Below are positions 17,400 to 27,901 of a stretch of 64,000 nucleotides of DNA, one piece after another. The notes under the pieces are model-generated. The model made no database searches. It saw only the letters and a program-made list of their open reading frames with translations, and had not been told where the DNA came from. Position numbers and translations under genes: made by a program. The stretch's first letter is position 1; each line of letters begins with the position of its first letter. The DNA comes from Acidovorax benzenivorans (lineage in GTDB: Bacteria > Pseudomonadota > Gammaproteobacteria > Burkholderiales > Burkholderiaceae_C), in NCBI RefSeq assembly GCF_028680575.1, contig NZ_JAPCKI010000010.1, positions 36,642 to 100,641 of the forward strand. The letters run 5' to 3'.

Positions 17400-18233
17400 T
17401 CAGTCGCGCAGCAGGTCGTTGATGCTGGTCTTGGAGCGCGTTTGTGCATCCACCTGCTTGACGATGATGGCAGCGTACATGCTGTAAGGCGCGCCGTTGG
17501 CGGCCGTTTTGGGCAGGTTGCCGCTGACCACCACCGAGCCCGAGGGCACGCGGCCGTAGCTGATCTCGCCAGTGGCGCGGTTGAAGATGGGAGTGCTCTG
17601 GCCCAGGTACACGCCCATGCCCAGCACGGAGTTTTCTTCCACCACCACGCCTTCGACCACCTCGGAGCGGGCGCCGATGAAGCAGTTGTCTTCAATGATG
17701 GTAGGACCGGCCTGCAGGGGCTCCAGCACGCCGCCAATGCCCACGCCGCCGGACAGGTGCACGTTGGCGCCGATCTGTGCGCACGAGCCCACGGTGGCCC
17801 AGGTGTCGACCATGGTGCCTTCGCCCACATAGGCGCCGATGTTGACGTACGAGGGCATCAGGATCGCACCCTTGGCGATGAAGCTGCCACGGCGAGCCAC
17901 AGCGGGGGGCACCACGCGCACGCCGGTGGCCTTCATTTCTTCTTCGGACAGGTGGGCGAACTTGGTCTGCACCTTGTCGTAAAAGCCCAGGTCACCAGCC
18001 TTGACGACTTCGTTGTCCTTCAGGCGGAACGACAGCAGCACGGCCTTCTTGATCCACTGGTGCACGGTCCACTGGCCCACGCCTTCACGGGTGGCCACAC
18101 GCAGCTTGCCATTGTTCAGCTCGGCGATCACATGCTCGACAGCGTCCTGGATCTCCTTGGGGGCGGCGGCAGGCGAGAGGCTGGCGCGGTTGTCCCAGGC
18201 GTTGTCGATGAGGGTTTGGAGTTGTTGGGTCAT
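17400..18233 (-). CDS. dapD: Tetrahydrodipicolinate N-succinyltransferase
   Basis: This 277-residue left-handed beta-helix acyltransferase adds succinyl from succinyl-CoA to tetrahydrodipicolinate. Hexapeptide repeats run from about residue 105 to 225 ([22 protein letters not shown] onward), with the conserved [14 protein letters not shown] block. The ATG at 18233 begins [10 protein letters not shown], which is standard for the family; upstream frame is dapC 3' sequence read out of phase. It lies 16 bases after dapC. Confidence 0.95.
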   Translation of the reverse strand: MTQQLQTLIDNAWDNRASLSPAAAPKEIQDAVEHVIAELNNGKLRVATREGVGQWTVHQWIKKAVLLSFRLKDNEVVKAGDLGFYDKVQTKFAHLSEEEMKATGVRVVPPAVARRGSFIAKGAILMPSYVNIGAYVGEGTMVDTWATVGSCAQIGANVHLSGGVGIGGVLEPLQAGPTIIEDNCFIGARSEVVEGVVVEENSVLGMGVYLGQSTPIFNRATGEISYGRVPSGSVVVSGNLPKTAANGAPYSMYAAIIVKQVDAQTRSKTSINDLLRD

Positions 18234-18249
18234 GTTGTTGTCGATCAGA

Positions 18250-19455
18250 TCAGGCAGTACGGGATTGGATGAATTGCACGATGCGCAGCGCAGCTTCCGC
18301 GCATTCTTCGGCCTCGGCCACCAGGGCCATGCGCACGCGTTGGGCGCCGGGGTTGCTGCCCTGGGCCTCGCGGGCCAGGTAGCTGCCGGGCAGCACCGTG
18401 ACATTGTATTGAGCCAGCAGGGCGCGCGCGAACTCGGCGTCGTCCATGCCCAGGGCTTCAGGCACCTTGGCCCACAGGTAAAAGCCGGCATCCGGCAGGG
18501 CGACTTCCATCACACCTGCCAGCAGTGGCGTGACCTGGGCAAACTTCTTGCGGTACAGCGCGCGGTTTTCCACCACATGCTTTTCATCACTCCAGGCGGC
18601 GATGCTGGCGGCCTGCACGATAGGGCTCATGGCGCTGCCGTGGTAGGTGCGGTAGAGCAAGAACGATTTGATCAGTGCCGCGTCACCGGCCACGAAGCCG
18701 CTGCGCATGCCGGGCACGTTGCTGCGTTTGGACAGGCTGGTGAAGGAGATCAGGTTCTTGAAGTCGCCACGCCCCAACTGCGCCGCAGCCTGCAGACCAC
18801 CCAGGGGAGGCTCGTCGCGGAAATAGATCTCGCTGTAGCACTCGTCCGAAGCAATTACAAAACCGTAGCGGTCGCTCAGCTCAAACAGCTTCCTCCACTC
18901 GCTCAGCGGCATCACTGCACCCGTGGGGTTGCCGGGGGAGCAGACGAACAACAGCTGGGTGCGCTGCCACACGGTATCAGGCACGGCATCCCAGTTCACG
19001 GCAAAGTTGCGGCTGGGGTCGCTGGCTGCGTAGTAAGGCTGGGCGCCAGCCAGCAAGGCGGCACCTTCGTAGATTTGGTAGAACGGGTTGGGGCAGACCA
19101 CCAAGGGTTGGCCCTGTGAGGGGTCGATGACAGTCTGCGCAAACGCAAACAACGCCTCGCGCGAACCGTTGACGGGCAGCACCTGGGTGCCGGGATCCAG
19201 GGTCAGTGCATAGCGCTGGTGCAACCACTGGGTGAAGGCTTCGCGCAGCTTGGGTTCACCGGCGGTAGCGGGGTAACTGGCCAGCCCGCCCAGGTTGTTA
19301 CTGAGTGCATCTTTGATGAACTGCGGTGTAGGATGGCGTGGCTCACCCATGCCCAGGCTGATGGGGCTGTAAGCCGCCGGGGGGGTGACTCCCGCAAAAA
19401 GTTGCCGCAGCCGCTCGAAGGGGTAGGGCTGGAGTTGGGAGAGCAAGGGATTCAT
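18250..19455 (-). CDS. dapC: Succinyldiaminopimelate transaminase
   Basis: This 401-residue fold-type I PLP aminotransferase converts N-succinyl-2-amino-6-oxopimelate to N-succinyl-diaminopimelate. The PLP lysine sits in [28 protein letters not shown] and [11 protein letters not shown] are the usual cofactor-contact blocks. It heads the dapC-dapD-pilU-dapE-prmB run. It is divergent from the chemoreceptor gene, with a 159-base spacer. Confidence 0.92.
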   Translation of the reverse strand: MNPLLSQLQPYPFERLRQLFAGVTPPAAYSPISLGMGEPRHPTPQFIKDALSNNLGGLASYPATAGEPKLREAFTQWLHQRYALTLDPGTQVLPVNGSREALFAFAQTVIDPSQGQPLVVCPNPFYQIYEGAALLAGAQPYYAASDPSRNFAVNWDAVPDTVWQRTQLLFVCSPGNPTGAVMPLSEWRKLFELSDRYGFVIASDECYSEIYFRDEPPLGGLQAAAQLGRGDFKNLISFTSLSKRSNVPGMRSGFVAGDAALIKSFLLYRTYHGSAMSPIVQAASIAAWSDEKHVVENRALYRKKFAQVTPLLAGVMEVALPDAGFYLWAKVPEALGMDDAEFARALLAQYNVTVLPGSYLAREAQGSNPGAQRVRMALVAEAEECAEAALRIVQFIQSRTA

Positions 19456-19614
19456 GGAGCGACATTATGGGCGAAGGGCATGGGCGCACGGGTCTGCGCC
19501 GTGCATGGCGTCCTTGGGGCGAAAGGTGCGGTCAAGGGCCGGATTGCGTTGTCAATCCGACGTAAGAGCAGGCACCTAGCATGGGCCACTTGCAAAAACG
19601 ATAACGGAGACAAG

Positions 19615-21102
19615 ATGTCTGGATTCCTACCGCTGCGCCCCGGGCTCTGGTGGATGCGCAGGTGGCATCTGCCGGGCAAACTGGTGACCCTGGGTGTGTT
19701 GATGGGGGGCGCCCTGGCATTGGCGGCCCTGGATGCGCCGTGGTGGGGTGTGGCACTGGCTGCCGCCGTGGTTTTGTACGCCCTGTGCGCGTTGTATGTA
19801 GGGCTGGCATTTGACCTCAGAGGACTGGCGCATGCGATGGAGCAGACCACGCGCGGAGACCTGTGCGCCCGGGCGGGTGTCTATGGGCGCGACGAGATCG
19901 GGGCCATGGCCCAGTCGCTCGACGACATGGTGCTGACGCTGTCGTCCATGGTGGCCGATATCCGCAGCAACGCCGCGCTGGTGGCCCATGCGGGGCAAAG
20001 CCTGGCACAAGGTAACCGGTCGCTGGCCGACCGCACCGAACAGCAGGCGGCCAACCTGGAGCAGACTGCCGCCAGCGTGGAGCAGTTATCGTCGGCCGTC
20101 CAGAACAATGCGCAGACCGCGCGCAGCGCTGATGCTCGCGCCGCCGAGGTGCGCAAGGCAGGCGACACCGGAGCCGAGGCCATGGCCCGTGCAGTGCAGT
20201 CTGTGGAAGCCATCCAGCAAAGTGCGCGCCGAATGACCGAGATCATCGGCGTGATCGACGGCATTGCTTTTCAAACCAACATCCTGGCCCTGAACGCTGC
20301 CGTAGAGGCCGCTCGCGCCGGTGAGCAGGGCCGGGGCTTTGCTGTGGTGGCGGGCGAGGTGCGTACGCTGGCCAAGCGCTCGGGCGACGCGGCGCGGGAG
20401 ATCCGCGAGCTGATCGGCGCCTCGGTGAGCCAGGTCGAAGCCAGCGCTGGCCTGATTCGGTCGGCGGGTGAAGGCATTGCCAACATGGCCAGCGGCATCC
20501 GCAGTGTGGCGGCCAGCATGACCGAGATCTCCAGCTCCAGTGTCGAGCAAAGCACCGGTTTGAGCGAAGTCAGCTCGGCGGTGCAGCAGCTTGACCAGAT
20601 CACGCAGCACAACGCACAGATGGTAGGCCATGCCGTCTCTCAGGCCGAGGCACTGGAGCACCGCGCGTCCACTCTGTCGCAAGCGGTGGCGGCGTTTCGC
20701 CTGCAGCAGGGCACGGCAGATGAGGCGGTAGCCCTGGTGAACAAGGCCGTGGCGCTGCACAAGACCAATTCGCGCGACCAGTTTCTGCGCAGCATCACCG
20801 ACAAGGCCCAGCCCTACCACGACCGCGACATGTACGTGTTTGTGCTGGACACGGCGGGCACCTACCTGGCCTTTGGCGGCAACCTGGCCAAGGTCGGGAC
20901 CCGTGTGCAGGACATCCCCGGCATTGCAGGCGACCGACTGGTGAACGACATCGTGACCCAGGCCGACCGCGCTCCGGGGTGGGTGGAGTACGACATCAAC
21001 AACCCAGCCACCGGTGCGGTGCAAACCAAGATGTCTTACGTAAGCCGCGTGGGGGACTGGTACGTGGGCTGCGGGGTCTACAAGTCGCTGGCCGCCCGGT
21101 AA
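19615..21102 (+). CDS. Methyl-accepting chemotaxis protein with C-terminal Cache-like domain
   Basis: This 495-residue receptor has two close N-terminal membrane helices (about residues 22-65) with almost no periplasmic loop, then a HAMP-like region and a full signalling domain whose hairpin tip reads [37 protein letters not shown]. Residues 366-495 form a single-Cache-type domain ([22 protein letters not shown] and [12 protein letters not shown]). Cache domains are normally periplasmic and N-terminal; here one follows the signalling domain and must be cytosolic. The ATG at 19615 follows CGGAGA. Confidence 0.88.
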   Translation: MSGFLPLRPGLWWMRRWHLPGKLVTLGVLMGGALALAALDAPWWGVALAAAVVLYALCALYVGLAFDLRGLAHAMEQTTRGDLCARAGVYGRDEIGAMAQSLDDMVLTLSSMVADIRSNAALVAHAGQSLAQGNRSLADRTEQQAANLEQTAASVEQLSSAVQNNAQTARSADARAAEVRKAGDTGAEAMARAVQSVEAIQQSARRMTEIIGVIDGIAFQTNILALNAAVEAARAGEQGRGFAVVAGEVRTLAKRSGDAAREIRELIGASVSQVEASAGLIRSAGEGIANMASGIRSVAASMTEISSSSVEQSTGLSEVSSAVQQLDQITQHNAQMVGHAVSQAEALEHRASTLSQAVAAFRLQQGTADEAVALVNKAVALHKTNSRDQFLRSITDKAQPYHDRDMYVFVLDTAGTYLAFGGNLAKVGTRVQDIPGIAGDRLVNDIVTQADRAPGWVEYDINNPATGAVQTKMSYVSRVGDWYVGCGVYKSLAAR

Positions 21103-21173
21103 GCGGTGGGTAGGACTGCTGCCGCAAAGACTGCTTCATCGCGCCAACCCCGCACCGCCCCACACCGGTGAGG

Positions 21174-21878
21174 TCAGTGCGGGCCCTGGCCGCGTAACTG
21201 ACGGGCTCGCTCCATGGCAGCGGCGATGGCTGCCTTGCGGGCTTCGATTCCCTCGACCGCCACAGTGGCTGCTGCACCGCTGGATGTAGGCGGTGTGGAT
21301 TGTTCGGGCGCGCCGGAGCTTTCATCCTCCACATCTTCCAGCGGCACCCGCTGGCGGTGTTGTTGATACCGCTGCTTGGCTTGGTGCGCGAGCGAGTCAG
21401 ACCATGCGGCCCATCCGGTCGCCGTGCCGCTGGCACTGTCGAGCTGGATGCAGTCCACCGGGCAGACGGGGATGCACAGCTCGCACCCCGTGCAGTACGG
21501 CTCGATAACGGTGTGCATCTTCTTGTTGGAGCCCACGATAGCATCGGTCGGGCAGGCCTTGATGCACAGGGTGCAGCCAATGCACCACGCCTCGTCAATG
21601 AAGGCCACGCTGCGCGGTGCCTCCACCCCGTGGTCTGCACTCAAGGGCACTGCAGCCAGACCGGTGATGGCAGCCAGGCGAGCGACGCCCTCTGCGCCCC
21701 CCGGAGGGCACTGGTTGATGGCCGCCCCCCCCTGGGCGATGGCCTGTGCATAGCTGGCGCAGTCGGGGTAGCCGCAGCGTGTGCACTGCGTCTGGGGCAG
21801 GGCGGCATCAATCCGCGCTGCAAGGTCGGTGAGGGCAGCGTGGGGTAGAGCGTTGCTGGTGGAAGCGGGGTGGCTCAA
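21174..21878 (-). CDS. RnfB/RsxB-type 4Fe-4S ferredoxin
   Basis: This 234-residue protein has a 4Fe-4S domain at the start ([16 protein letters not shown]), then two classic clusters: [16 protein letters not shown] and [16 protein letters not shown]. The Ala/Gln-rich C-terminal third is probably disordered. RnfB moves electrons within Rnf/Rsx complexes, but no other rnf gene is here; stand-alone versions are common in betaproteobacteria. The first available start is a TTG at 21876-21878 that overlaps the phaZ stop (TTGA), implying translational coupling. Confidence 0.82.
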   Translation of the reverse strand: MSHPASTSNALPHAALTDLAARIDAALPQTQCTRCGYPDCASYAQAIAQGGAAINQCPPGGAEGVARLAAITGLAAVPLSADHGVEAPRSVAFIDEAWCIGCTLCIKACPTDAIVGSNKKMHTVIEPYCTGCELCIPVCPVDCIQLDSASGTATGWAAWSDSLAHQAKQRYQQHRQRVPLEDVEDESSGAPEQSTPPTSSGAAATVAVEGIEARKAAIAAAMERARQLRGQGPH

Positions 21879-23479
21879 GCCTTGCGCGCCTTGCTCTTGC
21901 TGCCGCTGCGGGAGGACGGAGCCGCTGTGGCGCTGGTCTGGGCAGTCGCCAGATCGACGGTGGGTGCCTGTGCAGCACCCGTGGGGGCTGCGGCGGGCTG
22001 CACCCAGCGGGTGGCCACGGTGGTGGCAGCCACGGGCTTGGCAGCGGCGCGCGCCGGAGCAGGCTTGGCGGCGGGCTTTGGCGCAGCCTTAGTCACGGCG
22101 GTTTTGACGGCGGTTTTGGCTACCGGTGCAGCCTTGACAGGAGCCGGAGCCGGGCTGGCGAGCTTGGGCGCAGGCGTGGCAACGGAAGTTGCAGCCGCAG
22201 CGACTGGCTTGGCGGGTAGTTCGTGCTCCAGAATGAATGCGCGCACCTTGGGATACACGATGTCACGCCAGCGGCGGCCGCTGAAGATGCCGTAGTGGCC
22301 AGCGCCCTTGGCTTCGAGGTGGCGCTGCTCCTTGCGCACGATGCCGCTGCACAGGTCGTGGGCGGCTTCGGTCTGGCCCGAGCCAGAGATGTCGTCCAGT
22401 TCGCCTTCCACGGTGAAGAGGGCGGTGGTCTTGATGTCTTGCGGACGCACGCGCTCCAGCTTGCCCGCGGGCGATCGCACGTCCCAGGTGCCATTCACCA
22501 GCTTGTAGTCCTGGAACACAGTCTGGATGGTTTCGAGGTAGTAGTCCGCATCCATGTCCAGGACGGCGTTGTACTCGTCGTAGAACTTGCGGTGGGCTTC
22601 GGCACTGGCGTCGTCACCCTTGATCAGGTCCTTGAAGTAGTCGTAGTGGCTGGTAGCGTGGCGGTCCGGGTTCATGGCCACAAAGCCGGTGTACTGCAAA
22701 AAGCCTGGGTACACGCGGCGGCCTGCGCCTGGGAATTTCTCCGGCACGCGGTAGATCACGTTGTTCTCAAACCACTCGTAGCTGCGGTTGGTCGCCAGGT
22801 TGTTCACCGCAGTGGGCGACTTGCTGGCGTCGATGGGGCCGCCCATCATGGTCATGGTCAGGGGTGTTTTTTCGCCCCGGCTGGCCATCAGCGATACGGC
22901 GGCCAGCACGGGCACCGTAGGTTGGCACACGCTGATCACGTGGCAGTTGCCGTAGATGCCCTGCAGGTGGCGAATGAACTCCTGCACGTAGTTGACGTAG
23001 TCGTCCAGGTGGAACTCGCCCTCCGACAGCGGCACGAGGCGTGCATTCTTCCAGTCTGTGATGTAGACCTTGTGGTCCTTGAGCATGGTGCGCACAGTGT
23101 CGCGCAGCAGCGTGGCGTAGTGGCCCGACAGCGGCGCCACGATCAGCACCACGGGCTGGCCCTTGAGCTTGGTCAGCGTGGCGGGGTCGTCCGAGAAGCG
23201 CTTGAAGCGGCGCAGTTCACAAAACGGCTTGTTGACCTCGATGCGTTCATGGATGGCAACGCCGATGCCGTTCACGTCCACGGTGGGGATGTCGAATGCT
23301 GGCTTTTCGTAGTCCTTGCCCAGACGGTAGAGCAGGTCGTAACCAGCGGCCATGCGTTGGGACATCGAGGACTGGCTCAGCGGCGACACGGGATTGCTGA
23401 ACAACTTGGAAGCCGCCTGCGCAAAATCTGTGAAGGGCTCCATCAGGGAGCGCTGGGTTTCGTAGAGGTGATACAGCAT
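21875..23479 (-). CDS. phaZ: Intracellular polyhydroxyalkanoate depolymerase with histone-H1-like tail
   Basis: This 534-residue protein begins with a typical intracellular PHB depolymerase of about 420 residues; the catalytic cysteine is C185 in [10 protein letters not shown]. It mobilises stored polyester at the granule. Residues 423-534 are an extra tail made almost only of Ala, Pro, Lys, Thr and Val with AAKPA-type repeats and a basic end ([12 protein letters not shown]), like PhaF or histone H1. The ATG at 23479 starts the family motif [13 protein letters not shown] palindrome lies at 23499-23509 just upstream. Confidence 0.9.
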   Translation of the reverse strand: MLYHLYETQRSLMEPFTDFAQAASKLFSNPVSPLSQSSMSQRMAAGYDLLYRLGKDYEKPAFDIPTVDVNGIGVAIHERIEVNKPFCELRRFKRFSDDPATLTKLKGQPVVLIVAPLSGHYATLLRDTVRTMLKDHKVYITDWKNARLVPLSEGEFHLDDYVNYVQEFIRHLQGIYGNCHVISVCQPTVPVLAAVSLMASRGEKTPLTMTMMGGPIDASKSPTAVNNLATNRSYEWFENNVIYRVPEKFPGAGRRVYPGFLQYTGFVAMNPDRHATSHYDYFKDLIKGDDASAEAHRKFYDEYNAVLDMDADYYLETIQTVFQDYKLVNGTWDVRSPAGKLERVRPQDIKTTALFTVEGELDDISGSGQTEAAHDLCSGIVRKEQRHLEAKGAGHYGIFSGRRWRDIVYPKVRAFILEHELPAKPVAAAATSVATPAPKLASPAPAPVKAAPVAKTAVKTAVTKAAPKPAAKPAPARAAAKPVAATTVATRWVQPAAAPTGAAQAPTVDLATAQTSATAAPSSRSGSKSKARKA

Positions 23480-23498
23480 GGGGCGAAACTCCGTTTTG

Positions 23499-23509
23499 TT
23501 GCAGTGCAA
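23499..23509. promoter_or_regulatory. Palindrome upstream of phaZ, possible PhaR site
   Basis: TTGCA-G-TGCAA is a perfect 11-base palindrome 20 bases upstream of the phaZ start. PhaR-type regulators of PHA genes bind TGC/GCA-rich dyads, so this is a candidate site; the regulator gene is not in the window. Confidence 0.4.
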
Positions 23510-23628
23510 TATAGCAGCACTTGGTAACAAGCGCATGGAGTAAAACCACCAATGTCCAGTCGCCTATGCGACAAGCGAAGATGGGCTCATGGCGCCGTCC
23601 TGCTGTCTATCGATACTCCACATGGGGT

Positions 23629-23685
23629 TATCAAAAAAGATAGCAGACTGGGCAATAAACACGGGCGCCTGCGCTGATTTCTGCC
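23629..23685 (-). repeat. Dispersed palindromic repeat, copy 5
   Basis: Read on the minus strand it runs AGCGCAGGCGCCCGTG, spacer, CAGTCTGCTATCTTTTTTGATA. It lies directly after the stop of the (p)ppGpp synthetase gene in the intergenic region before phaZ. Confidence 0.65.
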
Positions 23686-24774
23686 TTATCCCTGCACTTT
23701 GGGCTCCGCGTTGTCGCTCAGCCAGGCCTCGAACGACTCGCGGGCCGAGTTGCGCAGTGCGGGGCGAAAGGCGGTTTTATTGTTCAGGTACAAGCAGTGG
23801 CGGATCACGGTGTAGGGGTTAAAGCTGCCCTGCGGATTTTGTTCTTCAAAGTGCAGCTTGTAGCGCTTGACCACACCGATCGTCTCGCGCATCAGGCTGT
23901 TGAAGCGCGCACGTGTCATGCCCGCTGACCAGGCCTGGATGTCGTCCACAAACCCATCGACCTTGGACGGGTCGAACTCAAAGTCCTTGAAGAAATGTGT
24001 GGCGATCTTCAAGAAAGTGAAAGCGTTCAGCTCGCTGCTGGTGGCCGCAGCGCGGGTGGGGGCCTGTAAATCTGCCGCCACATCGAGTGCGGGCTCGGCG
24101 GTTTCGTCGGGCGCCTGCAGCAGTTCGGCCGCCGTGGCATCGCGGATCTGGCGGAACTCGCGGTCGGCCAGCTCGAACAGCGCCGACAGCACATTGATGC
24201 GCCGCTTGAGCTGACCCGGAATGGATTTTTTGTACTTGATCTTGTGGTCCAGCACGCTCCAGGAGTCCTGGATGATGGTGCGTACCTGTAGCTCAAAGGC
24301 CCACTGGGCATAGGCGGCGTGCTCTGGCAGGTCGCGCTCGGCAGCGCTCAGCCTCAGGTCCAGGTGCAGCCCCTTGTAGCCAAATGAGGCCTCGGTGCTT
24401 TCCACTGCCGTCACCTTGTCGGTCACATCGATCACGGCGAAATGTGCGCGCACGATCTGGGCGATCTTCTCCAGCTCGTCTTCGTACAGACACACCACCC
24501 GCACTCCAATGAGGTCGGTAATGTAAGTCTGGATGTCGTAGGGCGTGTTGCTCTCTTCCAGCGTTGGCCGGTACTTGCGCACGAACTTGCGCACGCATTC
24601 GTCCACGTCCTTCACGCGGCCCTCTACCTTTGTGACGTCCACACCGCCCGCTTGGGTCACCACCGCCGCCACCCGCGCGGTAAGCGCCACGCATGCGTCT
24701 TCCAGCGCTGCGGCCTGCGCGGCGTACCAGGCGCGAAATTGGGATTCCTCCAGGTCGAAATCAAGCGATGCCAT
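23686..24774 (-). CDS. RelA/SpoT-type (p)ppGpp synthetase domain protein
   Basis: This 362-residue protein has a single RelA/SpoT nucleotidyltransferase domain (about residues 40-200). Visible motifs include TDLIGVRVVCLYEDEL, the substrate-binding block FGYKGLHLDLRL and FELQVRTIIQDSWSVLDHKIKYK. No hydrolase, TGS or ACT domain is present, so it resembles the small alarmone synthetase class with an added C-terminal helical region. It would make ppGpp from ATP and GTP or GDP. The ATG at 24774 begins the conserved part. Divergent from the CHASE-GGDEF-EAL gene. Confidence 0.85.
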   Translation of the reverse strand: MASLDFDLEESQFRAWYAAQAAALEDACVALTARVAAVVTQAGGVDVTKVEGRVKDVDECVRKFVRKYRPTLEESNTPYDIQTYITDLIGVRVVCLYEDELEKIAQIVRAHFAVIDVTDKVTAVESTEASFGYKGLHLDLRLSAAERDLPEHAAYAQWAFELQVRTIIQDSWSVLDHKIKYKKSIPGQLKRRINVLSALFELADREFRQIRDATAAELLQAPDETAEPALDVAADLQAPTRAAATSSELNAFTFLKIATHFFKDFEFDPSKVDGFVDDIQAWSAGMTRARFNSLMRETIGVVKRYKLHFEEQNPQGSFNPYTVIRHCLYLNNKTAFRPALRNSARESFEAWLSDNAEPKVQG

Positions 24775-24998
24775 GCCGGGCCTTTGTGGTGGGTGTTGCC
24801 GGGTTGATAGGGGAGATGGGCACGGGCACGCAGGCCCACAGTGCTGCCGACGCGAGCATAAACGGCCCGCAATGACCCGCAATGGACCGCCCTGTGCAGT
24901 TTGCGCGCAAATGATTCTTTTCAGCACAGGGCAGATACACATAATGGTGTTGCACCGCCGGTGCACGATGCCTGTGCACCCAGGACCTGCCACCCACC

Positions 24999-27833
24999 AT
25001 GACACCCCACCCCGCCTCCCACGACGAAGCCCCCTCCGCACCGGGGCGGGCTCCGTGGGCGTCAGGTGAGGTGGCAGGCACCAGCAACCACCGCTGGCTG
25101 CCCGTGGTACTGCCTCCGCTGATTGCGCTGCTGACCCTGGGTTTGACCTTCCTGTACTGGCAAAGCGAAGAGAAGAGCGCACGGACCAAGCGCGAGCAGA
25201 ACTTTGAGGTGGCGGCGGACCAGATTGCCTACAACCTCAAGGACCGCATGGCGACCTACGAGGTGGTGTTGCGCGGCGTCAAGGGTTACTTTGAGGGCTC
25301 GGAGCGCATCGACCGGGCGGAGTTCCAGGCTTACGTGCGCGCGCTGCAGTTGCAAGAGACCCGCCCTGGGTTGCAAGGGGTGTCGCTGATCGTGCAGTTC
25401 CCTGGCAAGGCGCTGGCCGCGCACCTGGAGGACATGCGCCAGCGCGGCTTCGACCAATATGCCGTGCGCCCGCCGGGCGAGCGCGAACTGCTGGCCCCCA
25501 TCACCCACATTGAACCGCTGGAGGGGCCCAACCTCAAGGCCCTGGGTTTTGATGTGCTGACCATTCCCCCCGCCAAGGAAGCGCTGGACCGGGCCCGCGA
25601 TACCGGCACATTGGCGTTGTCCGGAAGCCTGACGTTGATGCAAAACGGCACCCCAGGGCTGGTGATTTACATGCCCTTGTACGGTGTCAAAGCAGATGCA
25701 AGCACGGTGGAAGGGCGGCGCCTGGGGTTGGCGGGATGGGTGTCCGCTCCGTTTCGCTTGGAAGATGTGATCCTCGGCATGTCCCGCGAATTCGATGCTG
25801 ACATTGGCCTGCAGATCACCGACAGCACCCCTGGCGGCACCACGGCGTCCCCCGGCACCGATGGAGCAGACCCAAGGGCCGCTGCAGGCACGCTGCTGTT
25901 CAGCAACCTGAAGACCTCTGCCCAGGAGGCAGGCGCCCCGGCCCTGCAGGCGCGGCGTGAACTGGAGCTGGGGGGGCGCCGCTGGACGCTGCAGATGTCC
26001 CCCCAACCGGGCTTTGCCCTGCGCTTCCAGGACGAGGGGCACCACGCGGTGGCGTTGCTGGGCACGGTGCTGAGCCTGATTCTTGCGTGGTTCACCTGGC
26101 TGCTGGCCACGGGGCGCGAACGTGCGGTGGCCCTGGCGCGCGACATGACGGCCGAACTGCGCGCCGCCCGCGACGACCTGGAGAGCACGCTCAGTGCCAT
26201 CCCCGATCTGTTGTTTGAGCTGGGGCTGGATGGGTGCATCTACCACTACCGGTCGGCACGGTCTGGAAAGCTGGCTGTGCCGCCCGAGATGTTTCTGGGT
26301 CGCCGTCTGAGCGATGTGGTCCTCCCCGAGGCCGCCGCCGGTTGCCGTGCGGCGCTGGAGGCCGCGCACCACACCGGGTATTCGTCCGGCCACCAGTTCC
26401 GGCTGGAGTTGGGCGGTACCACCCACTGGTTTGAGTTGTCGATTGCGCGCAAGGAGAGTGCGGTGCCTGGCGACGAACCCCGGTTCATCGCGCTCTCGCG
26501 TGACATCTCCAAGCGCAAGCAGGCCGAGGCCCGATCGCACCAGCTGGCGTACTTTGACGCACTCACCGGCCTGCCCAACCGGCGCATGCTGCTGGACCGC
26601 ATGGAACACGCCCTGGTCAACGCGCAAAAGGCCGCGCAGGTGGGGGCGGTGCTCTACATCGACCTCGACAACTTCAAGCAGATCAACGATGCGCGGGGGC
26701 ACACCGTGGGCGATATGCTGCTCATGCAGGTGGCTCAGCGGCTCACCCAGTTGCAACGGCCGGGCGACATCGTGGCGCGCCTGGGCGGAGACGAATTTGT
26801 GGTGCTGGTGCACAACGTGGCGTCAGACATGGAGTCTGCCGGGCGCGCTGCGCTGTTGGTGGCCGAGGAGATGCGCACAGCACTGGAAGCCCCCTACACC
26901 ATCGACACCCACCTCTACAGCACCACCGGCAGCATCGGCATCACGCTGTTCCCCAAGCGCGGTGAGGGTGTTGAAGACCTGCTGCGCGAGGCCGACACGG
27001 CCATGTACCGCGCCAAGGACCTGGGCCGCAATCGCATCCGTTTTTACGAAGCCGCCATGCAGGCCGACGTGCAGGAGCGCCTGGCGCTGGAACAGGACCT
27101 GAAAAAAGCGCAAACCTTGGGCCAGTTGGCCGCCTTTGTGCAAAACCAGGTGGACGCGGCGGGCAACGTGGTCGGCGGCGAGTTGCTGATGCGCTGGGAC
27201 CACCCCGTGCGCGGCAACGTGCCGCCCAGCCGCTTCATCCCCATCGCCGAGGCCTCGGGCCTGATCCTGCGCATGGGCGACTGGATGATCCAGCAGGCCT
27301 GCGAGACCCTGGCCCGACTGCAGGCTTCAGGGCATGAGCTGTCGCTGTCGGTCAACGTGAGCGAGCGGCAGTTCCGCCAGGACGACTTTGTGGAACGCGT
27401 GCGCCACATACTGGCCCACACTGGCGCCAACCCTGCTCACCTGATCCTGGAAGTGACCGAAGGCCTGCTGATCGAGAACCTGGACGACACCATCGCCCGC
27501 ATGACCGAGATCGTGCAGTTGGGCGTGCGGTTTTCCATCGATGACTTTGGCACTGGCTATTCGAGCCTGGCCTACCTCAAGCGGCTACCGCTTTACGAGC
27601 TGAAAATCGACAAGAGCTTTGTCCAAGATACCCCCGACGACCCCAACGACACGGCCATCGTGCAGTCCATCATCTCGGTGGCCCGCCACCTCAACTTGCG
27701 CGTGGTGGCCGAGGGCGTGGAGACACGCGCCCAGGCAGATTTTCTGGTGGAGAGCCGGTGCGAATGCCTGCAGGGCTACTTGTTTGGTCGGCCCGAGCCA
27801 TTGGCGGCGTGGCTGGGGCGGCTGACTGCCTAA
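24999..27833 (+). CDS. CHASE-PAS-GGDEF-EAL cyclic-di-GMP signalling protein
   Basis: This 944-residue membrane protein has a first helix at 33-53, a periplasmic CHASE domain (about 85-310), a second helix near 350-370, a PAS domain (390-510), GGDEF and EAL. The diguanylate cyclase motif is intact (GGDEF at 596-600) with an inhibitory RxxD site five residues before it. In the phosphodiesterase domain EAL is replaced by ELL at 728-730; the catalytic glutamates, DDFGTG and VVAEGVE are kept, so activity is plausible. It probably links an external ligand to c-di-GMP turnover. Confidence 0.93.
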   Translation: MTPHPASHDEAPSAPGRAPWASGEVAGTSNHRWLPVVLPPLIALLTLGLTFLYWQSEEKSARTKREQNFEVAADQIAYNLKDRMATYEVVLRGVKGYFEGSERIDRAEFQAYVRALQLQETRPGLQGVSLIVQFPGKALAAHLEDMRQRGFDQYAVRPPGERELLAPITHIEPLEGPNLKALGFDVLTIPPAKEALDRARDTGTLALSGSLTLMQNGTPGLVIYMPLYGVKADASTVEGRRLGLAGWVSAPFRLEDVILGMSREFDADIGLQITDSTPGGTTASPGTDGADPRAAAGTLLFSNLKTSAQEAGAPALQARRELELGGRRWTLQMSPQPGFALRFQDEGHHAVALLGTVLSLILAWFTWLLATGRERAVALARDMTAELRAARDDLESTLSAIPDLLFELGLDGCIYHYRSARSGKLAVPPEMFLGRRLSDVVLPEAAAGCRAALEAAHHTGYSSGHQFRLELGGTTHWFELSIARKESAVPGDEPRFIALSRDISKRKQAEARSHQLAYFDALTGLPNRRMLLDRMEHALVNAQKAAQVGAVLYIDLDNFKQINDARGHTVGDMLLMQVAQRLTQLQRPGDIVARLGGDEFVVLVHNVASDMESAGRAALLVAEEMRTALEAPYTIDTHLYSTTGSIGITLFPKRGEGVEDLLREADTAMYRAKDLGRNRIRFYEAAMQADVQERLALEQDLKKAQTLGQLAAFVQNQVDAAGNVVGGELLMRWDHPVRGNVPPSRFIPIAEASGLILRMGDWMIQQACETLARLQASGHELSLSVNVSERQFRQDDFVERVRHILAHTGANPAHLILEVTEGLLIENLDDTIARMTEIVQLGVRFSIDDFGTGYSSLAYLKRLPLYELKIDKSFVQDTPDDPNDTAIVQSIISVARHLNLRVVAEGVETRAQADFLVESRCECLQGYLFGRPEPLAAWLGRLTA

Positions 27834-27901
27834 GGATCCTCTGCGCGAATCACCGCGCCGAGTGCCTCTGCGGTCTCGGGCGGTCTGCGGCGCCCACTGG
27901 G

